A DNA stretch of 64,000 bases from JADJPO01 sp046330955 (GCA_046330955.1 JAXLRT010000024.1:1-64000); one strand, 5' to 3'. Positions 1-9,335 are shown, numbered from the stretch's first letter. Translations and numbers: made by a program. The notes: a model not told the origin generated them from the letters alone.

Positions 1-2
1 GC

Positions 3-464
3 GCGGTGTGGTCCAAGGAGCTCGGCTTCATGACCATCGTGGGCTTCGCGACCGACCTCGACATCGTCGAACTGCTCTTCACCTCGTTGCTGGTGCAGGC
101 GACCGCGGCGATGACCCGTGAGGGCTCGCGCGCCGACCGCTACGGCCGCTCCCGCACCCGCAGCTTCCGGCACGGCTTCCTGGTGGCCTACGCCGAGCGG
201 ATCCGCGAACGCCTCACCGCGGCACGACAGCAGCAGACCGATGCCGCGGCGGCCGAGGCGTCGGCGACCAGCCCGGCGCACGCCGCGAACCTGTTGCCCG
301 TACTGGCCTCCCGGGCGGACGAGGTGGCAGCGACCACCGCGACGCTGTTCCCTCACCTGCGCGAGCACCGGTCCCGGGCGAGACTGGACGGCGAGGGCTG
401 GGCCTCGGGCCGGGCTGCGGCCGACCGTGCCCGGCTCGGTGCCGGCGCCGCGCTGCCCGGGTGA
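3..464 (+). CDS. DUF2786-type protein, C-terminal part (5' end outside window)
   Basis: The reading frame is open to the left edge, so this is the end of a longer protein. The visible 153 residues contain a helix with an aliphatic stretch (ELLFTSLLVQAT) followed by a basic segment (YGRSRTRSFRHGF) and an alanine-rich, charged tail. The TSLLVQAT...GRSRTRSFR pattern resembles the C-terminal domain of actinobacterial DUF2786 proteins, whose function is unknown. The defining N-terminal part lies outside the window, so the assignment is tentative. The downstream gene is convergent, with a gap of about 47 bp. Confidence 0.5.
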   Translation, partial: AVWSKELGFMTIVGFATDLDIVELLFTSLLVQATAAMTREGSRADRYGRSRTRSFRHGFLVAYAERIRERLTAARQQQTDAAAAEASATSPAHAANLLPVLASRADEVAATTATLFPHLREHRSRARLDGEGWASGRAAADRARLGAGAALPG

Positions 465-511
465 GGCACGAGCTGCGGTCCGCGAGTCGGCTGCGGGTAG
501 GTGAGGTGCGG

Positions 512-1243
512 TCAGGAATGCGACTGGGCGCGGACGGCCTCCACGAAGGCGGCCATCGACGGGTAGGTGGCGTTCGGGGTGACCTCGACCGACACCTCGG
601 GGGTGGCGCCCCAGCCCGGGTTGTCGTGGCGACGGTTGATCCAGACCGTCGGCAGCCCGGCGCGCTGGGCCGGCACGTGGTCGTGGAACAGGCTCTGCGC
701 CACGTGCAGCAGCCGCCCGTCGGCGATGCCGAGGCGGCGACGCTCGGCGTCCAGGGCCTCGAAGTTGCGCGGGTTCGGCTTGTACGAGCCGATGTCCTGC
801 GCGGTCAGGATGCTGGTGAACTCGACCCCGAGCCGGGCGTTCGATCCGGCGAAGGAGGTGCGGTCGACGTTCGACAGGATGATCAGCTGGTAGCGCTCGG
901 CGAGGGCCGCCAGCGCTGCCGGGGAGTCGGGGAACGCGGGCCAGTACGGCACCGAGGCCGCGATCCGAGTGGCGTCGTCATCGCTGACCGGCGCACCGAG
1001 CTGCTCCCCCAGGCCGCGCAGGCTCTGCGCCAGCACCTCCGGGTAGAGCGTGGCGGGGGCCTCGGCCTGCACCCGCGACTCCTGCACGCCGAACGCGGTC
1101 AGCAAGGTCTCGTCGTCCACCGCGACGCCGGCACCGTCAGCCCAGGGCCGCAGCACCGCGAGAATGCCTGTCTCCCAATCGATCAAGGTGCCGTAGCAGT
1201 CGAAGCTCAGGGCGTCGTAGTCGGCGAATCGCAGGCTGGTCAC
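512..1243 (-). CDS. Haloacid dehalogenase type II (HAD superfamily hydrolase)
   Basis: A 243-residue HAD hydrolase of the L-2-haloacid dehalogenase type. All four HAD motifs are visible: motif I FDCYGTLID with nucleophile Asp15, motif II LSNVD with Ser124, motif III with Lys155 (YKPNP), and motif IV SLFHDH with Asp188. The C1-type helical cap lies between motifs I and II, and the length is normal for the family. Such enzymes hydrolyse 2-haloalkanoates or related small acids, but the substrate cannot be read from sequence. The start overlaps the stop of the upstream VOC gene by 4 bp (1240-1243), so the two are probably cotranscribed and translationally coupled. Confidence 0.88.
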   Translation of the reverse strand: MTSLRFADYDALSFDCYGTLIDWETGILAVLRPWADGAGVAVDDETLLTAFGVQESRVQAEAPATLYPEVLAQSLRGLGEQLGAPVSDDDATRIAASVPYWPAFPDSPAALAALAERYQLIILSNVDRTSFAGSNARLGVEFTSILTAQDIGSYKPNPRNFEALDAERRRLGIADGRLLHVAQSLFHDHVPAQRAGLPTVWINRRHDNPGWGATPEVSVEVTPNATYPSMAAFVEAVRAQSHS

Positions 1244-2028
1244 GGTTCGAGGGCCTCTCCGTCGGGGCTGGCGACGACCACGGTATAGCCGTCCGGATCG
1301 CGAACCCAGAGTTCCCGGTGGCCCGGTCCGTTGCCCTGCCCCGAGGGCGGATTCCGATGAACGGCCTGCACCACCTCGGCACCGAGCTCGCCCACCCGGG
1401 TCACCACCTCGTCGAAATCGCTCACCTCGCCGAACCAGATCAGGACGCCGTTGCCCACCGGCCCATCCGAGGCCACCACCGGACCGTGATGGTGGTCGAC
1501 CTCGCGCTGGTGCAACTGCAGCACCAGCTCACCGTCGGCGAGCAATCGCTCGTACTCGGCCCCGCCGTGATCGCTCACCAGCCCCAGCACCCGCTGGTAC
1601 CACCGGCTGGAGGCCTCGACATCACGCACCGCGATCAACGTCTGGGGCCGTGCCGTGCGCGCGAGGGCGAAGACGCCGATCCGGTTGCCGGCCGGGTCGT
1701 CGATCTCGACCAACCATCGCGCGCGCTGGTCCCGCCGAGGCCGGTCGTGCACCCGGCCTCCGAACTCCACGACGCGCTGCAACGCCGGTCCCAGGTCATC
1801 GACGGCCAACCACACCAGCGGACCACCCTGCGGCGCCGGGGCGAACTCCGTCGTCCACTGCCCGATCAGCCCCTGCCCACCGGGACCGGGCGCCTCGAAC
1901 GAGCCGTAGGTCAGCTCCGCCGTCCAGCCGAACACCTCCTGATAGAAGGCAGCCGACCGGGCGATGTCGAGCGCCGGGAGCTGCAGGTAGCCGATCTGGC
2001 CGTGCCGTGGTCGCGGGTGACTCGTCAT
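1240..2028 (-). CDS. VOC family protein with two glyoxalase-like domains
   Basis: A 262-residue protein of two tandem vicinal-oxygen-chelate domains, about residues 9-125 and 130-255. Each has the characteristic opening (DIARSAAFYQEVFGW and DVEASSRWYQRVLGL) and a closing strand of the type 'D PxGN/DGYTVVVA'. VOC pairs of this kind bind a metal or a small ligand and include glyoxalases, dioxygenases and resistance proteins. The catalytic class cannot be assigned. It is the first gene of a two-gene unit with the haloacid dehalogenase (4-bp overlap) and lies 4 bp beyond the stop of the potassium transporter gene on the same strand, so all three may share a transcript. Confidence 0.85.
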   Translation of the reverse strand: MTSHPRPRHGQIGYLQLPALDIARSAAFYQEVFGWTAELTYGSFEAPGPGGQGLIGQWTTEFAPAPQGGPLVWLAVDDLGPALQRVVEFGGRVHDRPRRDQRARWLVEIDDPAGNRIGVFALARTARPQTLIAVRDVEASSRWYQRVLGLVSDHGGAEYERLLADGELVLQLHQREVDHHHGPVVASDGPVGNGVLIWFGEVSDFDEVVTRVGELGAEVVQAVHRNPPSGQGNGPGHRELWVRDPDGYTVVVASPDGEALEP

Positions 2029-2032
2029 CGCC

Positions 2033-4219
2033 TCAGCGTGTCACGACCGGGCGGCCTTCACCCGTCCGTGGCGTAGGTGCCGCCGGCTGGGCAGCGGCCG
2101 GCCGCTCGACGTCCGACTGTTCAGCCGGCCGCTCGACGTCCGGCTGCTCGCGGGCCGGTTGCTCGGTGGCCGGGTGCCTGCGCGCCGGTTCGGAGGCCAT
2201 CGCGTGGTGCGTGACCGTCCCGGAGGCCGGCGACACCGTCGTGACCGACAGGGTCGACGCGCCCTGCGGTGCGTCGTCCAGCTCGTCCTCACCGGCCGCG
2301 TCCAGCAGGTAGGGCACGCTCGTCACCATCACGCCACCACGCAGTCGCAGCCGGACCTTCAGCCGCAGGGCGCTCTTGTTGTGCAGGAGCTCCTCCCACC
2401 AGCGTCCGACCACGTACTCGGGGACGAACACCGCCACCAGGTCACGCGGGCTCTCCTGCCGGATGCCGGCGATGTAATCGAGCACCGGCTCGGTGATCTC
2501 GCGATAGGGCGAGTCCAAGATGGTGAGCCGCACCGGCAGGTCGGCGTCGATCCACTCCCGCACCAGGGCCTCGGTCTCCTCCGCGTCGACCCGCACGGTC
2601 AGCGCGGTCAACGTCGAGGGTCGGGTGGCTCGGGCATAGGCCAGCGCCCGGATCGTGGGCTGGTGCAGCGTCGAGATCAGCACGATCGCGTGCACCCGGC
2701 TCGGCAACCGTCGTCCCCGGGGTTGCGGCTTCAGGTCCCTCGCGACCCGGGCGTAGTGCCGCGCGATGGCGCGCATCATCGCCACCAGCAGCGGGACGGC
2801 GATGACGACCAGGTACGCACCCCCGGTGAACTTGGTGATCATGACGATCACCAGGACCAGGCCGGTCAGCACCGCACCCACCGCGTTGATCAACCGGGCG
2901 AGCTGGATCTGTCGCCGCACCCCGGGGGCGGTGACCCGGGCCAGGTCATGGTTCCAGTGCCGCACCATCCCGATCTGGCTCAGCGTGAAGGAGGTGAACA
3001 CGCCGAGGATGTACAGCTGGATCAACCGGGTCACCGACGCCTGGTATGCCACCAGCAGCGAGCCGGCGATCAGGGCGAGCATCACGATGCCGTTGCTGAA
3101 GGCCAACCGGTCGCCCCGGGTGCGCAGCTGGCGGGGCATCAGCCGGTGCTGGGCCAGGATCGAGGCGAGCATCGGGAAGCCGTTGAAGGCGGTGTTCGCG
3201 GCCAGCACCAGGACCAGGGCCGTGGTGGCCTGCACGTAGTAGAACAGCGGGCTCGACGTCCCTCCGAAGACCGCCGCCGCCAGCTGCGCGATCACGGTGC
3301 GCTGCGGGTCGGCGGTGCAGTCACCGGGGAAGTTGACGATGTCGCAGGTGTGCTCGACCACCCGCACCCGGGCCACCATCGCCAGCACGGTGATACCGAC
3401 GAACATGATGATCGCGATCAGGCCCATCGCGGCCAGCGTGCGCGCGGCATTGCGTGACTTCGGGGGGCGGAACGCCGGCACGCCGTTGCTGATCGCCTCG
3501 ACGCCGGTCAGCGCGGTACAGCCGGACGAGAAGGCTCGGAGCCCGAGGAACAACAGCCCGAAACCGGTCAGCTCGACGTGCTCGGGCCGGATCGTGAAGT
3601 CGGCGCTCTCGGCCACCGGCACGTGCCCGAGCAACGCGCTGCCCAGCCCCCAGCCGACCAGCGCCAGGATGCCGATGATGAACAGGTAGGTCGGCAGGGC
3701 GAATGCGGTGCCCGATTCGCGGACGCCGCGCAGGTTCATCGCCGTGAGCAGGGCGACCAGCCCGACCGCGAGCAGCACTCGATGGGCGTTCAGGGCAGGG
3801 ACCGCCGAGATGATGTTGTCGACCCCGGCGGCCACCGACACCGCCACGGTCATCACGTAGTCGACCATCAGGGCGGCGGCGACCACCATGCCGGCCGAGG
3901 CGCCGAGATTCTGGCTGACCACCTCGTAGGAGCCGCCCCCGCCGGGGTAGGCGTGCACCACCTGGCGATAGGAGATCACCACCACCGTGAGCAGGCAGAC
4001 CACGGCGAGCGCGATCCACGGGGTCAGGTACAGGTAGGCCAGGGCGCCCAGGGTGAGCACCTTGAGGATCTCCTCGGTGGCATACGCGACCGAGGACAGC
4101 GGGTCGGAGGCGAACACCGGCAACGCGATCCGCTTGGGCAACAACGTCTCACCGAGGGTGTCGCTGCTCATCGGCCGCCCGACGAGAACCCGTTTGACGA
4201 TCTCCACCGTGTTCGACAT
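2033..4219 (-). CDS. kimA: KimA-like APC-family potassium importer
   Basis: A 728-residue APC-fold permease with about 12 membrane segments in residues 45-520 and a cytoplasmic tail. It matches Bacillus KimA (YdaO) closely from memory. Residues known to coordinate K+ or protons in KimA have counterparts: Asp39 and Tyr46 (ASDPLSSVAY), Asp120 and Ser128 (MVDYVMTVAVS), and Thr238/Glu241 (ALTGVEAISN). The predicted role is proton-coupled K+ uptake at the cell membrane. The last ~80 residues are a low-complexity, Pro/Arg/Glu-rich tail with RPAEQSDVERP-type repeats, not part of the transporter fold. I chose the ATG at 4219 because a longer frame would read through the divergent promoter region. It is divergent from the KdpD-like sensor, which supports a potassium role. 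Confidence 0.85.
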   Translation of the reverse strand: MSNTVEIVKRVLVGRPMSSDTLGETLLPKRIALPVFASDPLSSVAYATEEILKVLTLGALAYLYLTPWIALAVVCLLTVVVISYRQVVHAYPGGGGSYEVVSQNLGASAGMVVAAALMVDYVMTVAVSVAAGVDNIISAVPALNAHRVLLAVGLVALLTAMNLRGVRESGTAFALPTYLFIIGILALVGWGLGSALLGHVPVAESADFTIRPEHVELTGFGLLFLGLRAFSSGCTALTGVEAISNGVPAFRPPKSRNAARTLAAMGLIAIIMFVGITVLAMVARVRVVEHTCDIVNFPGDCTADPQRTVIAQLAAAVFGGTSSPLFYYVQATTALVLVLAANTAFNGFPMLASILAQHRLMPRQLRTRGDRLAFSNGIVMLALIAGSLLVAYQASVTRLIQLYILGVFTSFTLSQIGMVRHWNHDLARVTAPGVRRQIQLARLINAVGAVLTGLVLVIVMITKFTGGAYLVVIAVPLLVAMMRAIARHYARVARDLKPQPRGRRLPSRVHAIVLISTLHQPTIRALAYARATRPSTLTALTVRVDAEETEALVREWIDADLPVRLTILDSPYREITEPVLDYIAGIRQESPRDLVAVFVPEYVVGRWWEELLHNKSALRLKVRLRLRGGVMVTSVPYLLDAAGEDELDDAPQGASTLSVTTVSPASGTVTHHAMASEPARRHPATEQPAREQPDVERPAEQSDVERPAAAQPAAPTPRTGEGRPVVTR

Positions 4220-4364
4220 ACCGATCACGCTAGGAACGCCCGCGTTGGGATGGTGCAAGGACCGGACCCGCCCACGTAAGGATGTTGTTAGGGCCGTCCG
4301 CACGCCGTGGCCCCGGCACGCACCGGTGGTCGGGACGTGGCATCGTGACCATGAGGAGGACCTC
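4220..4364. promoter_or_regulatory. Divergent intergenic region between kimA-like and kdpD-like genes
   Basis: This 145-bp gap must hold the promoters for both divergent units. A strong Shine-Dalgarno sequence (AGGAGGA, ending at 4360) sits 4 nt before the ATG of the kdpD-like gene. I looked for a ydaO-type (c-di-AMP) riboswitch on the kimA side and could not recognise its conserved elements. No clear -35/-10 pair stands out. Confidence 0.45.
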
Positions 4365-6554
4365 ATGTCGCACGGCCGGTTGCGCGTCTACCTGGGAGTG
4401 GCTCCCGGCGCGGGTAGCACGCATGCCCTGCTGGACGAGGCACACCGGCGGGCCGATCGTGGCACCGACGTCGTCCTGGCCGCGGTCGACACCCACCGCC
4501 GCGCCCGGCTCGATCAGGCCCTGGACGGCGTGGAGCTGGTCGGCGACGGGTCGGCGATCGACGTCGCGGCGGTGCTCGCGCGGCGTCCGGCGGTGGTGTT
4601 CGTCGACGATCTGCAGCGGCCGAACCCGGACGGCGCCGACCGTGCCTGGCGGTGGCAGGACGTCGAGTACCTGCTGGCCGCCGGGCTCGACGTGGTGGCC
4701 ACGGTGGACGTCCGTCACATCGCCTCGCTGGCCGACGTGGTGCGGGCGATCACCGGGACCGACCCGGGAGGCGCCGTGCCCGACCGGCTGGTGCGCGAGG
4801 CCGACCAGCTGCAGCTGGTCGACATCCCCCCGCACGCGCTGCGGCGCCGGCTCGCCCACGGTGGGCTGCTCACCGCCGAGCAGCTCGATGCACGCCGAGC
4901 CGCCGGATTCCGGCCCGAGGTGCTGGCCGCGCTGCGCGAGGTGGCCTTCACCTGGGCCGCCGGCGCCATCGCCCGGCAGCACCTCGCCCACGGCGAGCGG
5001 CCGCCCGGCCTCGACGCCCAGCTGGCCGCGATCGCCTCGCCCGTCGCGACGCCGCTCGACATCCAGGTCGCCATCCCCGGGGACGACGCGCGCGTGGCCA
5101 TCCCGCGGTTGCAGCGGGGACTGTCGGGCCGCCGGCTGGGGGTCGGGACGGTGCTGGCGCTCGGGCTGCCGTCGCTGGCGACGCTGGCGCTGCGCGCCGC
5201 GGGCACCTGGGCCGGTCTGGCCATGGACAGCCTGCTGTTGCTGCTCACCGTGGTGATCACCGCCCTGGTCGGCGGCCTGTGGCCGGCGCTGCTCGGCGCC
5301 GTGCTGGCCTCGACGCTGCTGAACTACTTCTTCATCCCGCCGGTCTACACGTTCCGCGTGGGCGAGCCGCACAACGTGATCACCTTGATCATGTTCCTGC
5401 TGGTGGCGAGCCTGGTCAGCACCGTGGTGCACCGGGCCGCGACGCAGGCGGGTCGAGCGTCCCGGGCGGCGGCGGAGTCGCGCTCCCTGGCCACCCTCGC
5501 CGAGGAGGTGTTGCGCAGCGACGAGGCGTTGCCCGCCCTGCTCGAGCACCTGCGGACGGCATTCGGCATGACGTCGGCCAGCCTGCTCGAACAGTCCGGG
5601 ACGCCGACCTGGCAGCTGGTGGCCGGCCGCGGGCCGCAGCCGCCGAGCCGGCCCGAGGAGGCCGAGGTGACCGTGCCGGCCGGTGACCACCTGATGCTGG
5701 CGCTCGCCGGACGCAGCCTGGCAGCCGGTGACCGAACGCTGTTGCGGGCCTTCGCCGCGCAGGCCCAGGGTCTGCTGGAACGCGACCGGCTGGCCCGCGC
5801 GGCGGCGCAGGCCGCCCGGCTCGAGGCGGGGCAGAAGCTGCGCGATGCCCTGTTGGGGGCGGTGGGTCACGATCTGCGCACACCGCTGGCGGCGGCCCGG
5901 GCCGCCGTGAGCAGCCTGCAGAGTTCCGACGTCACCTGGGCACCGGCCGAACGTCAGGAGCTGCTCGACACCGCCGGGCAGTCGCTGGAACGTCTCGGCC
6001 GACTGGTCGCCGATCTGCTGGACCTGTCCCGATTGCGGGCCGGTGCCCTGACCGTGACCGGCGAACCGGTCTGGCTGGAGGACCTGGTTCCCCCGGCACT
6101 GGACGAGGTGGGACCGGGCGCCCGGGACGTCCGGCTGCACCTGGCCGAGGACCTGCCGGCCGTGATGGCGGACGGCGCGCTGCTCACCCGGGCGCTGGTC
6201 AACGTGATCACCAACGCGGTACGCCACTCCCCGGCCGACGCCCCGCCGGTGGTGGCGGTCAGCAGCGTCGCGGGACAGGTCGAGGTGCGCGTGATCGACC
6301 GGGGGCCAGGGGTTCCCGAGCAGGAGCGCTCGCGCATGTTCGTGCCGTTCCAGCGGCTGGGCGACACCGACAACTCGACCGGGCTGGGCCTGGGGCTCGC
6401 CGTCTCGCGCGGCCTGGTCGAGGCGATGGGTGGCACCCTCGAGGTCGAGGACACCCCGGGCGGCGGACTCACCATGGTGCTCAGCCTGCCCGCCGCGCCC
6501 GCCGACCTGCTCGCCGTCGAACCCGGACGCCGCGAGCGCGGTGAGCCGACGTGA
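4365..6554 (+). CDS. kdpD: KdpD-like sensor histidine kinase with degenerate N-terminal ATP-binding motif
   Basis: A 729-residue membrane sensor kinase. An N-terminal KdpD domain (about residues 6-215) is followed by four membrane helices of a DUF4118 module (about 260-355), a GAF-like linker, a HisKA domain with phospho-acceptor His502 (GHDLRTPLA) and a HATPase domain with DRGPGVP and GLGLGLAVS boxes. In KdpD the Walker A motif is GxAPGVGKT; here it is GVAPGAGST, so the lysine is lost, and the usual DELAHTN box is changed to DDLQRPN. The universal-stress-protein domain normally found between the KdpD and DUF4118 domains is absent or reduced to about 30 residues. The kinase half looks functional. 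It overlaps the next gene by 4 bp. No kdpFABC genes are in the window. Confidence 0.87.
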   Translation: MSHGRLRVYLGVAPGAGSTHALLDEAHRRADRGTDVVLAAVDTHRRARLDQALDGVELVGDGSAIDVAAVLARRPAVVFVDDLQRPNPDGADRAWRWQDVEYLLAAGLDVVATVDVRHIASLADVVRAITGTDPGGAVPDRLVREADQLQLVDIPPHALRRRLAHGGLLTAEQLDARRAAGFRPEVLAALREVAFTWAAGAIARQHLAHGERPPGLDAQLAAIASPVATPLDIQVAIPGDDARVAIPRLQRGLSGRRLGVGTVLALGLPSLATLALRAAGTWAGLAMDSLLLLLTVVITALVGGLWPALLGAVLASTLLNYFFIPPVYTFRVGEPHNVITLIMFLLVASLVSTVVHRAATQAGRASRAAAESRSLATLAEEVLRSDEALPALLEHLRTAFGMTSASLLEQSGTPTWQLVAGRGPQPPSRPEEAEVTVPAGDHLMLALAGRSLAAGDRTLLRAFAAQAQGLLERDRLARAAAQAARLEAGQKLRDALLGAVGHDLRTPLAAARAAVSSLQSSDVTWAPAERQELLDTAGQSLERLGRLVADLLDLSRLRAGALTVTGEPVWLEDLVPPALDEVGPGARDVRLHLAEDLPAVMADGALLTRALVNVITNAVRHSPADAPPVVAVSSVAGQVEVRVIDRGPGVPEQERSRMFVPFQRLGDTDNSTGLGLGLAVSRGLVEAMGGTLEVEDTPGGGLTMVLSLPAAPADLLAVEPGRRERGEPT

Positions 6555-7249
6555 GCCGGGTGCTGGTGGTGGACGACGACCCGCAGCTGTTGCGCGCGTT
6601 GCGGATCAACCTGCGTGCTCGCGATCACGAGGTGCACGTGGCCGCCACCGGCACCGACGCGCTGCGGATCGCCGCGGCGCACCCGCCGGAGCTCGTCGTC
6701 CTCGATCTGGGGTTGCCCGATCTGGACGGCGTGGAGGTGATCGGCGGGCTGCGGGGCTGGACCGACGTCCCGATCATCGTGCTGTCCGGGCGGGCCGGCA
6801 GCGCCGACAAGGTGCGCGCGCTCGATGCCGGCGCAGATGACTACGTGACCAAGCCGTTCGGCATGGAGGAACTGCTCGCCCGGATGCGCGCCATCACCCG
6901 CCGCCTCGGTGCCGCCGAACCCGCCGCGACACCCGTCGTCCGGATGGGCGCGGTGACCGTCGACCTCGCCGCGCACCGGGTGACCCGGGATCTGCCGGAC
7001 GGCGCCACCGAGACCGTGCGGCTCACGCCCACCGAGTGGCACCTGCTCGAGGTGCTGGCACGCCAGCCGGGCAAGCTGCTCGGTCAGCGCTACCTGCTCA
7101 CCGAGGTGTGGGGCGCCGGCTACCTCGATCAGCCGACCAACCTGCGGGTGTACATGGCCCAGCTACGACGCAAACTCGAGGCCGACCCGGCCCGGCCCCG
7201 CCACCTGCTGACCGAGCCCGGCATGGGCTACCGCTTCCAACCCGACTGA
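6551..7249 (+). CDS. kdpE: KdpE-like OmpR-family response regulator
   Basis: A 232-residue response regulator. The receiver domain (about 1-118) has the acidic pocket VDDD, phospho-acceptor Asp52 (LDLGLPD) and Lys101 (VTKPF). A winged-helix DNA-binding domain follows (about 130-230), ending in the typical recognition helix/wing NLRVYMAQLRRKLE...GMGYRF. The GTG start overlaps the kinase stop by 4 bp, so sensor and regulator are translationally coupled. Its likely targets are potassium-uptake genes, with the divergent kimA-like gene the obvious nearby candidate. Confidence 0.93.
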   Translation: MSRVLVVDDDPQLLRALRINLRARDHEVHVAATGTDALRIAAAHPPELVVLDLGLPDLDGVEVIGGLRGWTDVPIIVLSGRAGSADKVRALDAGADDYVTKPFGMEELLARMRAITRRLGAAEPAATPVVRMGAVTVDLAAHRVTRDLPDGATETVRLTPTEWHLLEVLARQPGKLLGQRYLLTEVWGAGYLDQPTNLRVYMAQLRRKLEADPARPRHLLTEPGMGYRFQPD

Positions 7250-7322
7250 GGTGCCCGGTGGGCCATTGCGCTCACCGGGTTCGGGCGCTCAGGTCGCCCG
7301 CCCCGCCCGCCGATGGGACGGG

Positions 7323-8096
7323 GTGCACGCTCCCCTGACCCGCCGGGCGATGATCGCCGGCCTGCTCGCGGGGGCGGCGACCGTCGTCCAGGGGGTGGCC
7401 GGTGCCGGCCCGGCGCACGCCGAGGCAGCGCCCACCGGCACGGCCCCCGGACGGCGCCTGCTCGGCCGCTCGACGCGGGGTCGCCCGATCCTGGTGCACC
7501 GGCTGGGGCCGGCCAACGCCGCCACCACGGTGCTGGTGGTCGGCAGCATCCACGGCAGTGAACCGGCGGGGATCCCGATCGCGCAGGCGCTGCTGACCCA
7601 GACGCCGCCGCTCGGCGTCCGGCTGATCGTGGTGCCCACCATGAACCCGGACGGCGACGCCCTGCACCGGCGGCAGAACGCCCGCGGGGTCGACCTCAAC
7701 CGCAACTTCCCCGGTGGCGTGCACGCCGGCCGGCCCGGCGATGTGTACTACTCCGGCCCGAAGGATGCCTCCGAGGTCGAGACCCGGCTGATGCGGTCCC
7801 TGCTGGAGCAGGTGCGGCCGGACGCGCTGATCGTCTACCACCAGCACCTGGACGTGGTGGATCACTGCGGTGGTGACGTGGCGATCAGCCGGGCCTACGC
7901 CGCGGACACCGGCATGCGGCTGACCCACCTGGCCCGCTACCCCGGGTCGATGGCGACCTGGCTGCACCGGTTGCTGCCCGACTGCACGATCCTCACCGTC
8001 GAGCTGCCGGCCGCGGTCGGCCCGGCGCTGCGACGGCGGCACGTCACCGCCGTCCGCCGACTGTCCGTCAGGGTGGCCGCAGCGCCGGGGCGCTGA
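7323..8096 (+). CDS. Secreted M14-family zinc carboxypeptidase-like protein
   Basis: About 257 residues from the GTG at 7323; an upstream start at 7251 is also open. The N-terminus reads LTRRAMIAGLLAG...AHAEA, a twin-arginine-like signal with an Ala-rich cleavage region. The mature part carries the M14 pattern: zinc ligands His and Glu in HGSEPAG, NPDG, GVDLNRNFP for substrate binding, YHQH with the third zinc His, and a late Glu in TVELP as catalytic base. It is short for the family and resembles MpaA/Gly-D-Glu type peptidases acting on cell-wall peptides or amides. It lies just after kdpE on the same strand, without obvious functional connection. Confidence 0.8.
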   Translation: MHAPLTRRAMIAGLLAGAATVVQGVAGAGPAHAEAAPTGTAPGRRLLGRSTRGRPILVHRLGPANAATTVLVVGSIHGSEPAGIPIAQALLTQTPPLGVRLIVVPTMNPDGDALHRRQNARGVDLNRNFPGGVHAGRPGDVYYSGPKDASEVETRLMRSLLEQVRPDALIVYHQHLDVVDHCGGDVAISRAYAADTGMRLTHLARYPGSMATWLHRLLPDCTILTVELPAAVGPALRRRHVTAVRRLSVRVAAAPGR

Positions 8097-8141
8097 CCGA
8101 GCGAACGTGGTGCCGGGAGATCCCGTGCAGGATGACCCTCG

Positions 8142-9335
8142 ATGAAACGCACCTGGCTGACCCACAACCTGCGCGTGGTCTCGGCGATCTCGCTGCTGCA
8201 GGACGCCGCCTCCGAGCTGATGTACCCGCTGCTGCCGATCTTCCTCACGGTGACCCTCGGGGCGCCGGCGGCCGTCGTCGGTGCGGTCGAGGGCATCGCC
8301 GAGGGTGCCGCGGCGCTGACCAAGATCCTCGCCGGACGCCTGTCCGACCGCTACCCGCGGCGGCGCCTGATGGGGCTCGGGTACGCGTTGGCGGCGCTCG
8401 GCAAGGTCGTGGTCGCCGTCGCCACCTCGTGGCCGGTCGTGCTCGCCGGGCGGTCCGTCGACCGGCTCGGCAAGGGCATCCGCGGCGCCCCTCGGGACGC
8501 CCTGTTGGTGGTCGACATCCCGGCCGACGCCCGCGGACGCGCCTTCGGCTTCCACCGCGCCATGGACACCGCCGGCGCCGTGGTCGGCCCGTTGCTCGCC
8601 CTGGCGGGCTATGAACTGCTCGGCCATCGGCTGCGTCCACTGCTGCTGATCGCCGTCGTCCCCGGGGTGGCCAGCGCCCTGTTGGTGCTCGCGGTGCGCG
8701 AGGCCCGGACGACGCCCCCCGACATCGACGATCAACCCACGGACGACGTCACCCCCGCCGGGGCGCAGCCGGGCCCGGCGCTGCCCCGCCGCTACTGGCA
8801 GGTGGTGGCGCTGGTCACCGCGTTCAGCCTGGTGAACTTCCCCGATGCCCTGATCCTGTTGCGCCTGAACGAGATCGGGTTCTCCCTACCCGGCGTGGTG
8901 CTGGCCTATGCCGGCTTCAACGCGGTGTACGCCGCGCTCAGTCTGCCGGCCGGCATGATCGCCGATCGGCTGACGCCCAGGCTGGTGTTCGGTCTCGGTC
9001 TGGCCGTGTTCGCGATCGCCTACACCGGCCTCGGCCTGACCCGCAACGCGGTGGCCGCCTCGGCGTTGCTGGTCTGCTACGGCGCCTTCGCGGCGCTGAC
9101 CGACGGGGTCGGCAAGGCCTGGATCTCCTCGCTGCTGCCCGCCGAACGGCAGGGCTCCGGCCAGGGCTTGTTCCAGGGCCTGAGCGGGGCGGCGGTGCTG
9201 GCCGCCGGGCTCTGGGCCGGGTTCGCCTGGGGCGCCGACGGTCGGACGCCGCTGCTGATCTCGGGAGGCCTGGCGGCGTTGATCGCGGTGGGCGTCCTGC
9301 TGGCCACCCCGCTCGGGACCTCGCGCGCCCGCTGA
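8142..9335 (+). CDS. MFS transporter
   Basis: A 397-residue major facilitator with about 12 hydrophobic segments. The loop 2-3 signature is visible as GRLSDRYPRRRLMGLGY, and the matching second-half motif is PAGMIADRLTPRLVFG. The sequence DRLGKGIRGAPRDALL is typical of a broadly distributed MFS subgroup of unknown substrate. The ATG follows a 45-bp gap after the M14 gene. Both membrane halves and the central loop (about residues 190-220) are intact. Confidence 0.87.
   Translation: MKRTWLTHNLRVVSAISLLQDAASELMYPLLPIFLTVTLGAPAAVVGAVEGIAEGAAALTKILAGRLSDRYPRRRLMGLGYALAALGKVVVAVATSWPVVLAGRSVDRLGKGIRGAPRDALLVVDIPADARGRAFGFHRAMDTAGAVVGPLLALAGYELLGHRLRPLLLIAVVPGVASALLVLAVREARTTPPDIDDQPTDDVTPAGAQPGPALPRRYWQVVALVTAFSLVNFPDALILLRLNEIGFSLPGVVLAYAGFNAVYAALSLPAGMIADRLTPRLVFGLGLAVFAIAYTGLGLTRNAVAASALLVCYGAFAALTDGVGKAWISSLLPAERQGSGQGLFQGLSGAAVLAAGLWAGFAWGADGRTPLLISGGLAALIAVGVLLATPLGTSRAR

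Noticed and set aside
4220..4364. Possible ydaO/kimA c-di-AMP riboswitch before the KimA gene
   Set aside because: The gap is only 145 bp and I could not find the conserved elements. In KimA genes of actinomycetes this riboswitch is not always present.
7251..7322. N-terminal extension of the M14 peptidase
   Set aside because: The segment before residue 25 is Gly/Pro/Arg-rich without signal peptide character, and the likely Tat signal starts after the GTG at 7323.
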